A DNA stretch of 64,000 nt from Sympetrum striolatum (lineage: Eukaryota > Arthropoda > Insecta > Odonata > Libellulidae). Below the pieces are notes generated by a model. That model was not told where the DNA came from. It did not search any database and saw only the letters and a list, made by a program, of their open reading frames with translations. Position numbers and translations under genes: made by a program. The number at the start of each line of letters is the position of its first letter. The first letter of the stretch is position 1. Location: the NCBI GenBank assembly GCA_947579665.1, contig OX388349.1:20306459-20370458 (forward strand), in the 5' to 3' direction. Below are positions 8,740 through 16,272 of this stretch, piece after piece.

Positions 8740-8950
8740 AAGGTTAGCATATATCAGCTCTTTCATCATCCAGCACGTGCACTCTAACATCCTGTTTCCC
8801 TAGGTTAAATGAGTGGATAACCTGTTTTGACCCCTATCCTGCGCATGCGCTCACAACTCTCAAGAGAGAGAGTTGCATCATCTGAGGGGGGAGGGGGGCG
8901 AGGGTTAACCTATATATAAAAGGGCGCTCATTCCCTTCACATTCATCAGT
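8740..8950 (+). promoter_or_regulatory. Composite promoter: shared module, NRF-1-like palindrome, hairpin, TATA, initiator
   Basis: In order: AAGGTTAGC (8740-8748), GCACGTGC E-box (8773-8780), ACATCCTGTTTCC (8787-8799), TGCGCATGCGC (8840-8850, an NRF-1-like palindrome), and a perfect 8-bp hairpin CAACTCTC/GAGAGTTG (8854-8861 with 8868-8875). A G-rich run, GGTTAACC, TATATATAAAAG (8911-8922) and TCAGTT (A at 8948) follow. The first three motifs recur in the same order, reverse-complemented, at 12,570-12,628 upstream of a minus-strand gene. The driven gene starts at 9024. Confidence 0.6.
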
Positions 8951-9023
8951 TTTGCTGTATTCATTATCAGCGTTGGACGTATCTCTTGCTGATCATTCAC
9001 CATCTCAGTTCACATCCTTAACA

Positions 9024-9457
9024 ATGGCAGAGTCTCGTGTTAGCATGGATGATGAGTCTTGTAATACCATAGATGACGTGAGTTTATTTCAGCAAATTGA
9101 GTTTATTTTAAATCAGAATCTTCACAGAGGTTTTAATTATTTTTGTTCTACTTTCAGATTTTTCTGCTAAAACTAAGGGTTGCAGATGAAAATGCTATCA
9201 TCGATAAGGGGACGTTAGATCCTAAAGTGCAATATAAAATTGTACATTTGGAATTGACCGAAACTAAATTCGGGGACTGTCTATTAGCTCAGTTAAGTGA
9301 TCATAAGCAAAAGATTATTGGGAAAGTATTCTTCCCAAAACGTTATGCAGTATTCACACAAGAGGAAATTGACAAGTACAATGCAAAGCTCGTAACACCT
9401 ATTTATATGAAATATGTGGATAAGCAGGTTACAGTGTTTCAACAGAAAAAGGTGTAA
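9024..9457 (+). CDS. Small spliced protein, possible OB-fold ssDNA-binding type
   Basis: Exon 1 is 9024-9077 (18 codons, donor GAC|GTGAGT) and exon 2 is 9158-9457 (polypyrimidine then CAG). The 80-base intron is phase 0 and the product is 117 residues. Exon 2 has YKIVHLELTETKFGDCLLAQL ... KVFFPKRYAVFTQEEID ... TPIYMKYV, a pattern I associate with small strand-rich proteins of arthropod Polinton-like elements that may be OB folds binding single-stranded DNA; this is a weak recollection. It has the strongest promoter of the right half (TATA 8911, initiator 8948) and its own AATAAA at 9547-9552. Confidence 0.6.
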
Positions 9458-9546
9458 CACTAAATTGTTTTCATGATCCTTTCTGTAAACAAAGCAAAAA
9501 TGTATATTCTGAATGTTAATCAGAATTATGAAAAATTAAAACATTA

Positions 9547-9552
9547 AATAAA
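9547..9552 (+). terminator. AATAAA polyadenylation signal
   Basis: AATAAA 90 bases after the stop at 9457, inside a long A-rich stretch; it closes the 9024 gene. Confidence 0.5.
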
Positions 9553-9707
9553 AAATTAGTTAAACTGTTTTATTCCATTATGCTACCTTCCACAAAATAT
9601 CCAATCAACTGAGTTTTTCTTTTAGAGGTATTTAGTTAACTATATGTCAAAGAGTGACATTAATTGACATTTATAGTTTGATTCATGGAAAACTAAGAAG
9701 TTGAGGG

Positions 9708-9710
<3 letters not shown>

Positions 9711-9745
<35 letters not shown>

Positions 9746-9758
9746 AGCAGTATATAAA
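9711..9758 (+). promoter_or_regulatory. (TG)17 tract abutting a TATA box
   Basis: A perfect (TG)17 run (9711-9744) ends six bases before TATATAAAGG (9751-9760). The next ORF starts at 9821, about 40 bases after an expected start site. No TCAGT initiator is visible. Confidence 0.5.
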
Positions 9759-9820
9759 GGTAATACGTTATCCCCGCTACTCCACCACTCAACAACTTTC
9801 TTCTCACAGAGCGCTACAGA

Positions 9821-10360
9821 ATGTCGGTTTTCAATCCGAAATCTCTCTTTGACTGTGCTGTGTGGGAAACGTTACGAGTTTATTCGAATGATTGGAAACT
9901 TTTATGGACAAATCTACCGGAACCTATTTTCAATTACCTGAAGGCAGAATTCTGGCGTATTCACAAAAATGAGTGCTGTTTGTGGTACCATCCAATTAGA
10001 ACTATATTAATTGATGAAGCATATGCAACTTCATTCAAAAATATTGGACCGAGTACTTATTGTGCTATCATGTGCATGAACTCTTCAGACAGCTTTACTT
10101 TCCCATCATATATGCTACGACCATTTTGGTATATGCATATAGTTAGGTATGATAATTACGAATGGGGGAAAGGTAATTTCTGCGATGTATGTTATTCAAC
10201 AATTGTGAAATCAAACATCATGGTTGATGGCTGGGTTAAAATTATAATAGATATGAAAATACACAATCATAAATGTTTGATATCTGAAATGAAGAGTAAG
10301 CAGAATTGGTGTGCTCGGTGTGTCACGGGAGCATTATTTGATGTTACTCGAATGTTATAA
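9821..10360 (+). CDS. Hypothetical Cys-rich protein
   Basis: 179 residues, many Trp and Tyr. The N-terminal half has PEPIFNYLKAEFWRIHKNECC. The C-terminal half has a CDVC pair, an alternating VKIIIDMKIH strand with His residues, and a final CARC pair; together these could form one zinc site. A similar C-x2-C ... VIIHSFNFH ... C-x2-C order occurs in the minus-strand gene ending at 10563, so the two may be divergent paralogs. No named family recognised. It has a TATA box upstream and AATAAA at 10382-10387 just after the stop. Confidence 0.55.
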   Translation: MSVFNPKSLFDCAVWETLRVYSNDWKLLWTNLPEPIFNYLKAEFWRIHKNECCLWYHPIRTILIDEAYATSFKNIGPSTYCAIMCMNSSDSFTFPSYMLRPFWYMHIVRYDNYEWGKGNFCDVCYSTIVKSNIMVDGWVKIIIDMKIHNHKCLISEMKSKQNWCARCVTGALFDVTRML

Positions 10361-10381
10361 TTGTAATAAGAATGGATATCA

Positions 10382-10546
10382 AATAAAGAAAAACATTTTA
10401 CTATCTAAGCTTTACATTTCTTTTTTGTACATTTAAATTCAAATTTAATTAACACTAACATTACTCGGACTAAGATTACTTTTCGAGGAAATGGTGAAAG
10501 GAGTTGAAATAAAGAAAAAGTATTTTCAACAACAGGTTTCTTTATT
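10382..10546. terminator. Convergent polyadenylation signals
   Basis: AATAAA occurs on the + strand at 10382-10387 and again at 10508-10513. On the minus strand the complement TTTATT at 10541-10546 serves the gene ending at 10563. The signals mark a tail-to-tail junction between the plus and minus transcription units. Confidence 0.55.
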
Positions 10547-10562
10547 AAACTCTTATAACAAT

Positions 10563-11447
10563 TCATAATTCCGAACATTGTGGAGATGGGGATCGCGAAG
10601 GAGGAGGTGTTGGTGTCCTCTTCCTCTTTCCCCTTTGCTCCCCATACCCACGCATAATTTCTTCAGCCCACTGCTTCATATCCTGCGTTGTCGGAGATAA
10701 GGGAGCAGAAACTGTGATGCATTCAATCTCCTCATCCTCCTCCTCCTCCTCCCCCTTCTCCTCCTCCTTCTCCTCCTCCTCCTCCTCCTCCTCCTCACCT
10801 TCAAAGCAATCAATCACCTCCGGCTCCTTTGGCTTTTTCGTTTGCTGCATCTTCCCTCGTATCCCCGATAATAAGGAGGGACTCGACGATGAGGGTGTTG
10901 GGGAATCTTTCCTGAGTGTTCTTCTTACCCCAGCCCCAGGTTGCGACTTCTCCTCTTCTGAAGAGATGCTTGATGTGGGGATCAAAGGTGGCGGTAATGA
11001 GGCTGGAGCAGGTCCATTCACTGGTGGTGGTGGTGGATTCTCAGCTTTATCTTCTTGCTCCAACTCCTTATCCATCACCTCGCTACACCAGCTGCATAAT
11101 GTTGCTGTAGGTGGTGCTGTTGCTCGAACTGGTGATGCTGAAGGTGGTGCTGTTGCTCGGACTGCTGGTGCTGACACCACTGGAGGTTGCATCCCTCGTC
11201 GAATCACCTCCCGACAATACTCGCAACCACCTATGCGGTGCTCATCTCGAACCTCCATACTATCACCACAAAAATAACACCTTCTTAGCACTATATGAAA
11301 GTTGAAGCTATGGATGATAACTCGGTTAAACTCAGTCGAGCAAATTAACCGTTGATATTTGCTTGCGCATGAAGTGCAAGCAAACACATGACTCCCTTTG
11401 GTGTCGAGGATTAAGTGCTTCACAATAAGACTGCATGCTCCTGCCAT
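10563..11447 (-). CDS. Zinc-finger-like N-terminus with long acidic, Pro/Ser-rich tail
   Basis: 294 residues from the ATG at 11447. N-terminal about 90 residues hold C-x2-C pairs (CTSC, CYFC, CEYC) with an intervening hydrophobic strand, suggesting a zinc-binding domain. The rest is low complexity: duplicated VRATAPP units, Pro runs, a Ser-rich stretch, an acidic run of about 30 Glu/Asp near residues 215-245, and a basic RGKRKR motif before the C-terminus. This resembles a nuclear regulatory protein, but no family is recognised. A TATA at 11503-11495 lies only three bases before the more upstream ATG (11492), so the 11447 start is preferred. If 11492 were used the protein gains 15 residues. 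Confidence 0.55.
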   Translation of the reverse strand: MAGACSLIVKHLILDTKGSHVFACTSCASKYQRLICSTEFNRVIIHSFNFHIVLRRCYFCGDSMEVRDEHRIGGCEYCREVIRRGMQPPVVSAPAVRATAPPSASPVRATAPPTATLCSWCSEVMDKELEQEDKAENPPPPPVNGPAPASLPPPLIPTSSISSEEEKSQPGAGVRRTLRKDSPTPSSSSPSLLSGIRGKMQQTKKPKEPEVIDCFEGEEEEEEEEEKEEEKGEEEEEDEEIECITVSAPLSPTTQDMKQWAEEIMRGYGEQRGKRKRTPTPPPSRSPSPQCSEL

Positions 11448-11494
11448 TGTGAGTCCTTTCAGTTGAAAGATATCTTCTTTGAATTTTGCCATCA

Positions 11495-11503
11495 CTTTAT
11501 ATA
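11495..11503 (-). promoter_or_regulatory. TATA box of the minus-strand acidic-tail gene
   Basis: TATATAAAG reads 5'-3' on the minus strand from 11503 to 11495. Transcription would be expected to begin near 11473, downstream of the ATG at 11492, which decides the start codon for the gene at 11447. Confidence 0.5.
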
Positions 11504-11690
11504 GAACTTATTGGAGGGGTGATGTCGCAGTGGCTTGCTCAAGAGAAAAGGTCACATTGAGGACATTGTGAAAGGCTTTGAGAAGATGTAAACAAGCAAG
11601 AAGAGAGAGAGGTTATGAAAGGCTTTTGAGAAGAAGTGAATATGCAAGAAGAAAAGGTCTAAGAAGGATGTCATTGGAGTTGGAAAGAGA

Positions 11691-12055
11691 GGAGGTCATT
11701 AATTCATATGGCAGAGCTTTAACAAAGGAGTTGAAAGGGGAGGTTATACGCATTAATTCATGTGACTGGCAGAATTTTAATCAAGGAGTTTACAAGGAGG
11801 TGGCACACATTAATTCACATGACTGGCAGAAGTTTAACAAAGGAGTTTAAAAAGGAGGTCGCCCCACATTAATTCACATGACTGGCAGAAATTTGAAAAA
11901 GGAGTTTCAAAGGAAAGGAGGATGAGGGAGGAGAATTTAAAAGAGGCGAATAATAAACCTACCTTATTCTTTAGAAGGATTCTCTCACTTGAGAGGAGAG
12001 TTTAAAAGAGGCGAATAATAAATGTACCTTCTTCTTTAGAAGGATTCCACTATCC
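11691..12055. repeat. Two short tandem repeat sets
   Basis: Four imperfect units of about 55-63 bp (11,691-11,913) share GAGGT ... CATTAATTCA ... GACTGGCAGAA ... AAGGAGTTT. A duplicated block follows (11,938-11,995 and 12,003-12,055) sharing TTTAAAAGAGGCGAATAATAAA and TTCTTTAGAAGGATTC. A 90-codon ORF here (11,578-11,850) is only the repeats read through, so I do not call it a gene. The second block overlaps the end of the minus-strand ORF at 12,036. Confidence 0.7.
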
Positions 12056-12320
12056 TCCAATGGTTCTTCTGAACATCCTCTGAGCGAACATATTCAGCAT
12101 TTGCAATTACACCTTTCCCAAACATGTTAGGCATTGCACATAAAATCAGTGCTGCATCACTATCTTCATAGTCTTCAAATTTGATGTAATAAATATAACC
12201 ACACCGACAAAGGTGTCCATGTATTTCTAAAACTTTTGCCGCTATTTGGATGGTGTTAACAACAAACGCCTCATCTCCAATGGCTATTGGTCCCAACTTT
12301 AACCAATTGCTGTGAAACAT
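12036..12320 (-). CDS. Small hypothetical protein
   Basis: 94 residues with a compact folded look: GPIAIGDEAFVVNTIQIAAKV, LCRCGYIYYIKFED and SDAALILCAMPN. Alternating hydrophobic strands and a Cys pair suggest a small beta-rich fold, but no family is recognised. The region upstream on the minus strand (12,570-12,628) carries, in the same order and orientation relative to the gene, the three-motif module found before the gene at 9024. That is the best support for it being expressed. A weak TATATCC lies nearer the start. Confidence 0.45.
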   Translation of the reverse strand: MFHSNWLKLGPIAIGDEAFVVNTIQIAAKVLEIHGHLCRCGYIYYIKFEDYEDSDAALILCAMPNMFGKGVIANAEYVRSEDVQKNHWRIVESF

Positions 12321-12439
12321 TGTAAAGGGAGTATGGTGAAAAGCTATCGATGGCTCTGGGTTTTTGTTCTTTGAGAAAACAGGATATAGATAATGGGTAG
12401 ATCATAGTCTAACTTGGAAGATGCTTGCATATGAAATGA

Positions 12440-13000
12440 GAGAGATGTCTGCTAACCTTTGGAAACAGGATATGTGTAAGGGGTTATGCTCTAATCTGAG
12501 AGATGTCTAGACATTGGAGATTTGCTAACTTTGTTTGCCCCAAAGATGTCTAAATGTTGGAAGACCTTTGGAAACAGGATGTGAGAGCACGTGATGGTAG
12601 GATGAATTGGGGTTGGTTTGCTAACCTTGTGAGATGCTTGGAGCACGTGCCTGATAAACTTGGAAAACAGGATGCGATACTTACGTAAATAGGATTGCAC
12701 ATTTGAGGGGGTCAGGGGTCTGCTAACCTTGTAAGATGTCTAGACATCTGGAGCCTTGATGCTTACGTAAACAAGAATAAGATTGCACATTTGAAGGGGT
12801 TAGGGGTGCTAACCTTGTAAGATGTGGGGTTAGGAGGAGCTAACCTTGTGAAATGTCTAGACATCTGGTGCCGATACGTAAACAGGATTACAAATATCAT
12901 GTCTAGACGGTTGGTACGTCATTGGTAACCTTGGCGGAGGTTAAAGGGTGAGGATGATGGTACGTCATTGGTAACCTTGGCAGAGGTTAAAGGGTGAGGA
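12440..13000. repeat. Repeat-rich regulatory region (GCTAACCTT, GTCTAGAC, TACGTAA motifs)
   Basis: GCTAACCTT occurs exactly at 12451, 12620, 12722, 12808 and 12839, with a near copy at 12525. The palindrome GTCTAGAC occurs at 12506, 12738, 12855 and 12901. TACGTAA occurs near 12683, 12763 and 12876, and CACGTG E-boxes at 12588 and 12654. A 51-bp block (GGTACGTCATTGGTAACC...) is duplicated at about 12,911 and 12,961. The density and palindromes resemble viral enhancer/origin 'hr' regions; the function is inferred. Confidence 0.6.
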
Positions 13001-13015
13001 TGAGGAAGGAAGGTA

Positions 13016-13370
13016 TTGATACAAACGACAAAGCATTTCGATTGTCTCGTCCGATCTTCAACTGTCTCGCGCGCGCGCGCAATCTTCTTCATTTATTATG
13101 TAATCATTGCTTGTCATCTGTTTTTGATCCTCTTTTGTTTTTGCGCATGCTCTTTATCGTTTGTCCTCTGTTTACCGCTCTTTTTTGAATTTGATACGAA
13201 TGACAAAAGAATTTCGATTGTCTTCTCTTTTATATCGATCTTCACAACTCTTCTTTTTTAGAGAATTTCGATTGTCTTCTCTTTTATATCGATCTTCAAC
13301 TGTTACTCTTCTTTTAGAGAATTTCGATTGTCTTCTCTTCTTTATTTATTTCACTCTTCAACTGTTTTGC
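13016..13370. repeat. Tandem 55-60-bp repeats
   Basis: Four units share ATTTCGATTGTCT, then TCTTTTATATCGATCTTCAACTG. A (CG)n run (about 13,066-13,081) interrupts the first unit. The sequence is pyrimidine-rich on the + strand. Short ORFs here are repeat read-through. Confidence 0.65.
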
Positions 13371-13404
13371 TCGCACACTGCTCGTCATCTGTTTTCCAGA
13401 ACAC

Positions 13405-13785
13405 GCCGCCATTCTGTCTATGGGGGCCGCCATCTTGGATCCGCCATCTTGGATTCTCCATGTGGGGGCCGCCATCTTGGATCCGCCATCTTGGATTCTC
13501 TCCTTGGTGGCCGCCATCTTGGATCGGACATGACGTCAACTTCCGGTTAGAATGACGTCACTTCCGGCCACCATCTTGGATTTGACAGTCGCCATCTTGA
13601 ATTGTGACGTCACTTCCGGCTTTTTTCAAGATGGCGGTGGTAAAATGACGTTGAAAGTCAAGATGGCGGCGGAAAATCCAAGATGGCGGGCGGATGTGAC
13701 GTCAAAATCCAAGATGGCGGGGCGGAAGTGACGTCATTTGACCGGAAGTCACGTGACCGGTGGGATTGCGAAATCCAAGATGGCG
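13405..13785. promoter_or_regulatory. YY1-, CRE- and ETS-like site cluster at the element's right end
   Basis: Seven forward CCATCTT boxes (13430, 13444, 13472, 13486, 13514, 13571, 13592) are followed by five reverse AAGATGG boxes (13628, 13660, 13680, 13711, 13778). Most sit in CCGCCATCTTGGAT contexts, matching the YY1 consensus. Interleaved are five perfect TGACGTCA palindromes (13531, 13553, 13605, 13697, 13729), CTTCCGG/CGGAAG ETS-like boxes, and a TCACGTGA E-box at about 13,749. A 42-bp direct repeat builds the left part. All forward boxes precede all reverse boxes, so the cluster is an imperfect inverted repeat centred near 13,620. Confidence 0.75.
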
Positions 13786-13814
13786 TGGTCTGGTTACCCC
13801 ATTCCCTATCTACT

Positions 13815-14930
13815 CCTATATAGATAGATAGGATACAAATTCACAGCCTAAACTACAAGCGTCATTGATCTGAAATTTTTATGACATATTGGCCATAACG
13901 TGAAACCCCCAGGAAAAAAGCGACTTTGATCCTCAGTGTCATGGGTTCGATTCCAGAGGGCCCCAAAGTCTCGATTTTTCCCGTTTAAATGCATTGCTTT
14001 GATTTTCGGGAATTTTTAAAAAATACTTCCGGGATAGGTAGAGAATCGAAAATCTAGGAGCCTTTATATATGGTCATGATCTATCGAAAACATAAATGAG
14101 TTTTACGGAAAATATCCTGGGTTCGATGCTAGGTCGAGGCAAAAATCGGCCGTTTAAAATGTATTGTGGCGATTTTAAAGATTTTTTTTGGACCCCTTCC
14201 CGATGGCATGGAAACTTGAAATTCGGCATGGAGTTGGAGATTATAAATATATTTCATAATCAAATTTTACATATTCGCTGATGGTCCTTGGTTCGATCCC
14301 AGAGGGCAATTTACATTCCTCAATGCATTTCTTATGGAGATAACGGAAACAAGTTTAAGGTACTTCCCGGCATGCTATCGACTTCAAACTTAGCATGATA
14401 GAAGAAGCAGTCTTAACAAATCAAACTATGCATTCGTAGCTATCAATGTGTCCTGGGTTCGACACCAGGTGTCTCTGCAATCAGAAGTTGATCCGATTTT
14501 TAGGAATTATTTTGAAACCTTTCCCCATTATATAGAAACCTGAAATTTGGCATATAGATTAAGATCAATAATAACTTTCAGAAACATTTCTTAAATTTCC
14601 AAGATCGTCCTTGGTTCGAGTCCCGAGAGCCATTTACATTCGTGAACATTAGAGCGTCTTTTGAGGCAGTTGTAGCCAATATTTCTGCTTGAATTTTCAC
14701 ACATAGTTAGAGATGGTGATCTACTATTGTGTTTCATAGTAGGTTTTCCAGTAATACCCGGGATCGATTTCAGACGATGAAATTTCAGCGAATTTTAAAA
14801 ACAAATTAAATCCTTTATTTTTCTTATGAGGACCGTCCCGATGTGATGCCGATATGAAATTAGTATTGCCGATCTGCTTGCAGTATGCAAGCTACATTTT
14901 ACTCGTATATATATATGAATATATGATATA
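13815..14930 (+). repeat. GGTTCGA-repeat element, copy A
   Basis: Starts TATATAGATAGATAGGATAC and ends in the GCTTGCA-GTA-TGCAAGC hairpin near 14,870-14,890, then ACTCGTA and a (TA) tract. Six monomers each carry GGTTCGA or a decayed form, near 13944, 14119, 14290, 14456, 14613 and 14761; spacing falls from 175 to 148 bp. It abuts the virus-like element on its left. No gene is present. Confidence 0.8.
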
Positions 14931-14964
14931 TGAATGAATCCGGAGAAGCATCTATATATAATAG

Positions 14965-15195
14965 ATACTGATAAACTGGAAGTTGCTGATTATGTACTTT
15001 GCGGGCGCTCTGGGCTCTATGGGCGAAAGGCCAAATTCATCGTTTTTCATTGAGCATGTCCTGACGTAAAAGATAATAATATATAAATTAATCACTCATC
15101 TTCCAAGTTTAGATGGAATATAGAGTTCGAAATTACTGTCGTAGATAAATATTTACATCTTATGTATGGAGAAAGTCATGTGCTGGCCACATCAG
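14965..15195 (+). repeat. Partial copy of the ACTTTCTCC element (right end)
   Basis: Matches 22,990-23,244 (GGAAGTTGCTGATTATGTAC ... CCACATCAG). It ends at 15195 and is followed by ATTTTT and immediately by the left end of a second copy, a head-to-tail arrangement. Confidence 0.7.
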
Positions 15196-15330
15196 ATTTT
15201 TACTTTCTCCATATACGAAGTATAGAGAAAGTATTGTTTTCATGAAAAAAATCGACTTCGAGATTTCAACGGAAATACATGTTTTGGGGTCCCTAGAACA
15301 CGTTTTGACCATTTTCGGAATGATGTCTGT

Positions 15331-15366
<36 letters not shown>

Positions 15367-15407
<41 letters not shown>

Positions 15408-15746
15408 TGCCAGATAGGGAAGTGAAACTGATTCCAAATCTGGCGTAGGTCTTGGGGGCTGAGGCTTGGGGCCCGACACTCCCTTTGACCATCCTCTACC
15501 TTGACCGGTACGCAAAGTCCAGATCCAACTCCAGAACTTATCAATCAACATAAGTCCCATCCACTCTTTACCGGCCAGCCTTGTTCCCACACCCTAACAC
15601 ACTCCCAAACCCCCTCTCTAACCACATCCCAACCCACATCCCAACCCGCACCCTAACCCATACCCTAACCCACACCCATACCCTAACCCACACCCATACC
15701 CTAACCCACACCCATACCCTAACCCACACCCATACCCTAACCCAAT
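15367..15746 (-). mobile_element. Short LINE-tail-like fragment and CCCTAACCCA minisatellite
   Basis: Read on the minus strand, a G-rich tandem array is followed by about 300 bp of single-copy-looking sequence and a (ATA)n tail (15,367-15,405). That is the shape of a 5'-truncated LINE 3' end. The array at about 15,655-15,745 repeats an 18-bp unit ACCCTAACCCACACCCAT, telomere-like but not a canonical TTAGG array. Confidence 0.4.
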
Positions 15747-16272
15747 GTGTGTGTGTGTGTATGTGTGTGTGTGTGTGTGTGTATGTGTGTGTGTGTGTGT
15801 GTGTATGTGTGTATATTTATTCCACGTAGAGCCCCACGCCATATCCTCAGCACCAAACTAAAAACGGGGCCCAGGCCGCCCCACCAAACGCCTAACACCC
15901 TGTGCCCTCTATCGAGGGGTGCACGAGTAAGAGGAGGCGGTGTCCCGCCACCCGAACTGAAGCCCCGGCCTAGCCGGCGGCATCGCCCTCGATGGCCCTC
16001 TATCGAGGGAGAGTGCGTGAATGCGGGTGCGTGGGTTTGCGTTGGTCTGCGTGTACAAAAGGATGCTCCTCGCGTTAATAAAGCCTTCATCAAGGGTCTG
16101 ACACGCTGGGGTCTAACTGCTCCTCACCTTGCAGAGCTTTGCATCGGTGAAATAACGTGCATCAAGCGGCGACAAAAGTAAATTACACGTCGCCACTCCA
16201 TGACGCGATAACAATAAATAAATAAATAAATAAATAGATAAAAAGATAAAGGATAAAAGGTTTAAAAAGGGG

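Larger units (their letters stand above)
1..13814 (+). mobile_element. Polinton/adintovirus-class integrated virus-like element (left end outside window)
   Basis: Packaging ATPase, chromodomain integrase, penton-like and hexon-like capsid proteins, a pX-like membrane-active protein and an adenain-type protease lie together in one block. That set is the hallmark of Polintons (Mavericks) and adintoviruses. The right limit is set by the point (about 13,815) where the sequence becomes identical in kind to repeats seen again at 31.8 and 35.15 kb. The left end, the terminal repeat partner and any family B DNA polymerase would be left of base 1. The reading frames of the capsid block are all intact, so the insertion is either recent or still an active element. 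Adintovirus versus Polinton cannot be settled without the polymerase. Confidence 0.85.

Noticed and set aside
10714..11277. 187-codon plus-strand ORF rich in Ser
   Set aside because: It is the antisense of the acidic Glu-run gene on the minus strand (GAG/GAA read as CTC/TTC), which has the promoter and polyadenylation signal.
11578..11850. 90-codon ORF before the tandem repeats
   Set aside because: Half of it is repeat read-through and no promoter or family supports it.
13161..13550. Several overlapping ORFs across the CCATCTT array
   Set aside because: They arise from direct and inverted repeats in all frames; no codon-like pattern.
13940..14770. Functional tRNA genes suggested by GGTTCGA motifs
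   Set aside because: Only the T-arm-like part is present; no acceptor, D or anticodon arms can be folded around it.
15747..16181. ORFs of Val-Cys or Thr-His repeats
   Set aside because: Translation of (GT)n/(AC)n microsatellites.
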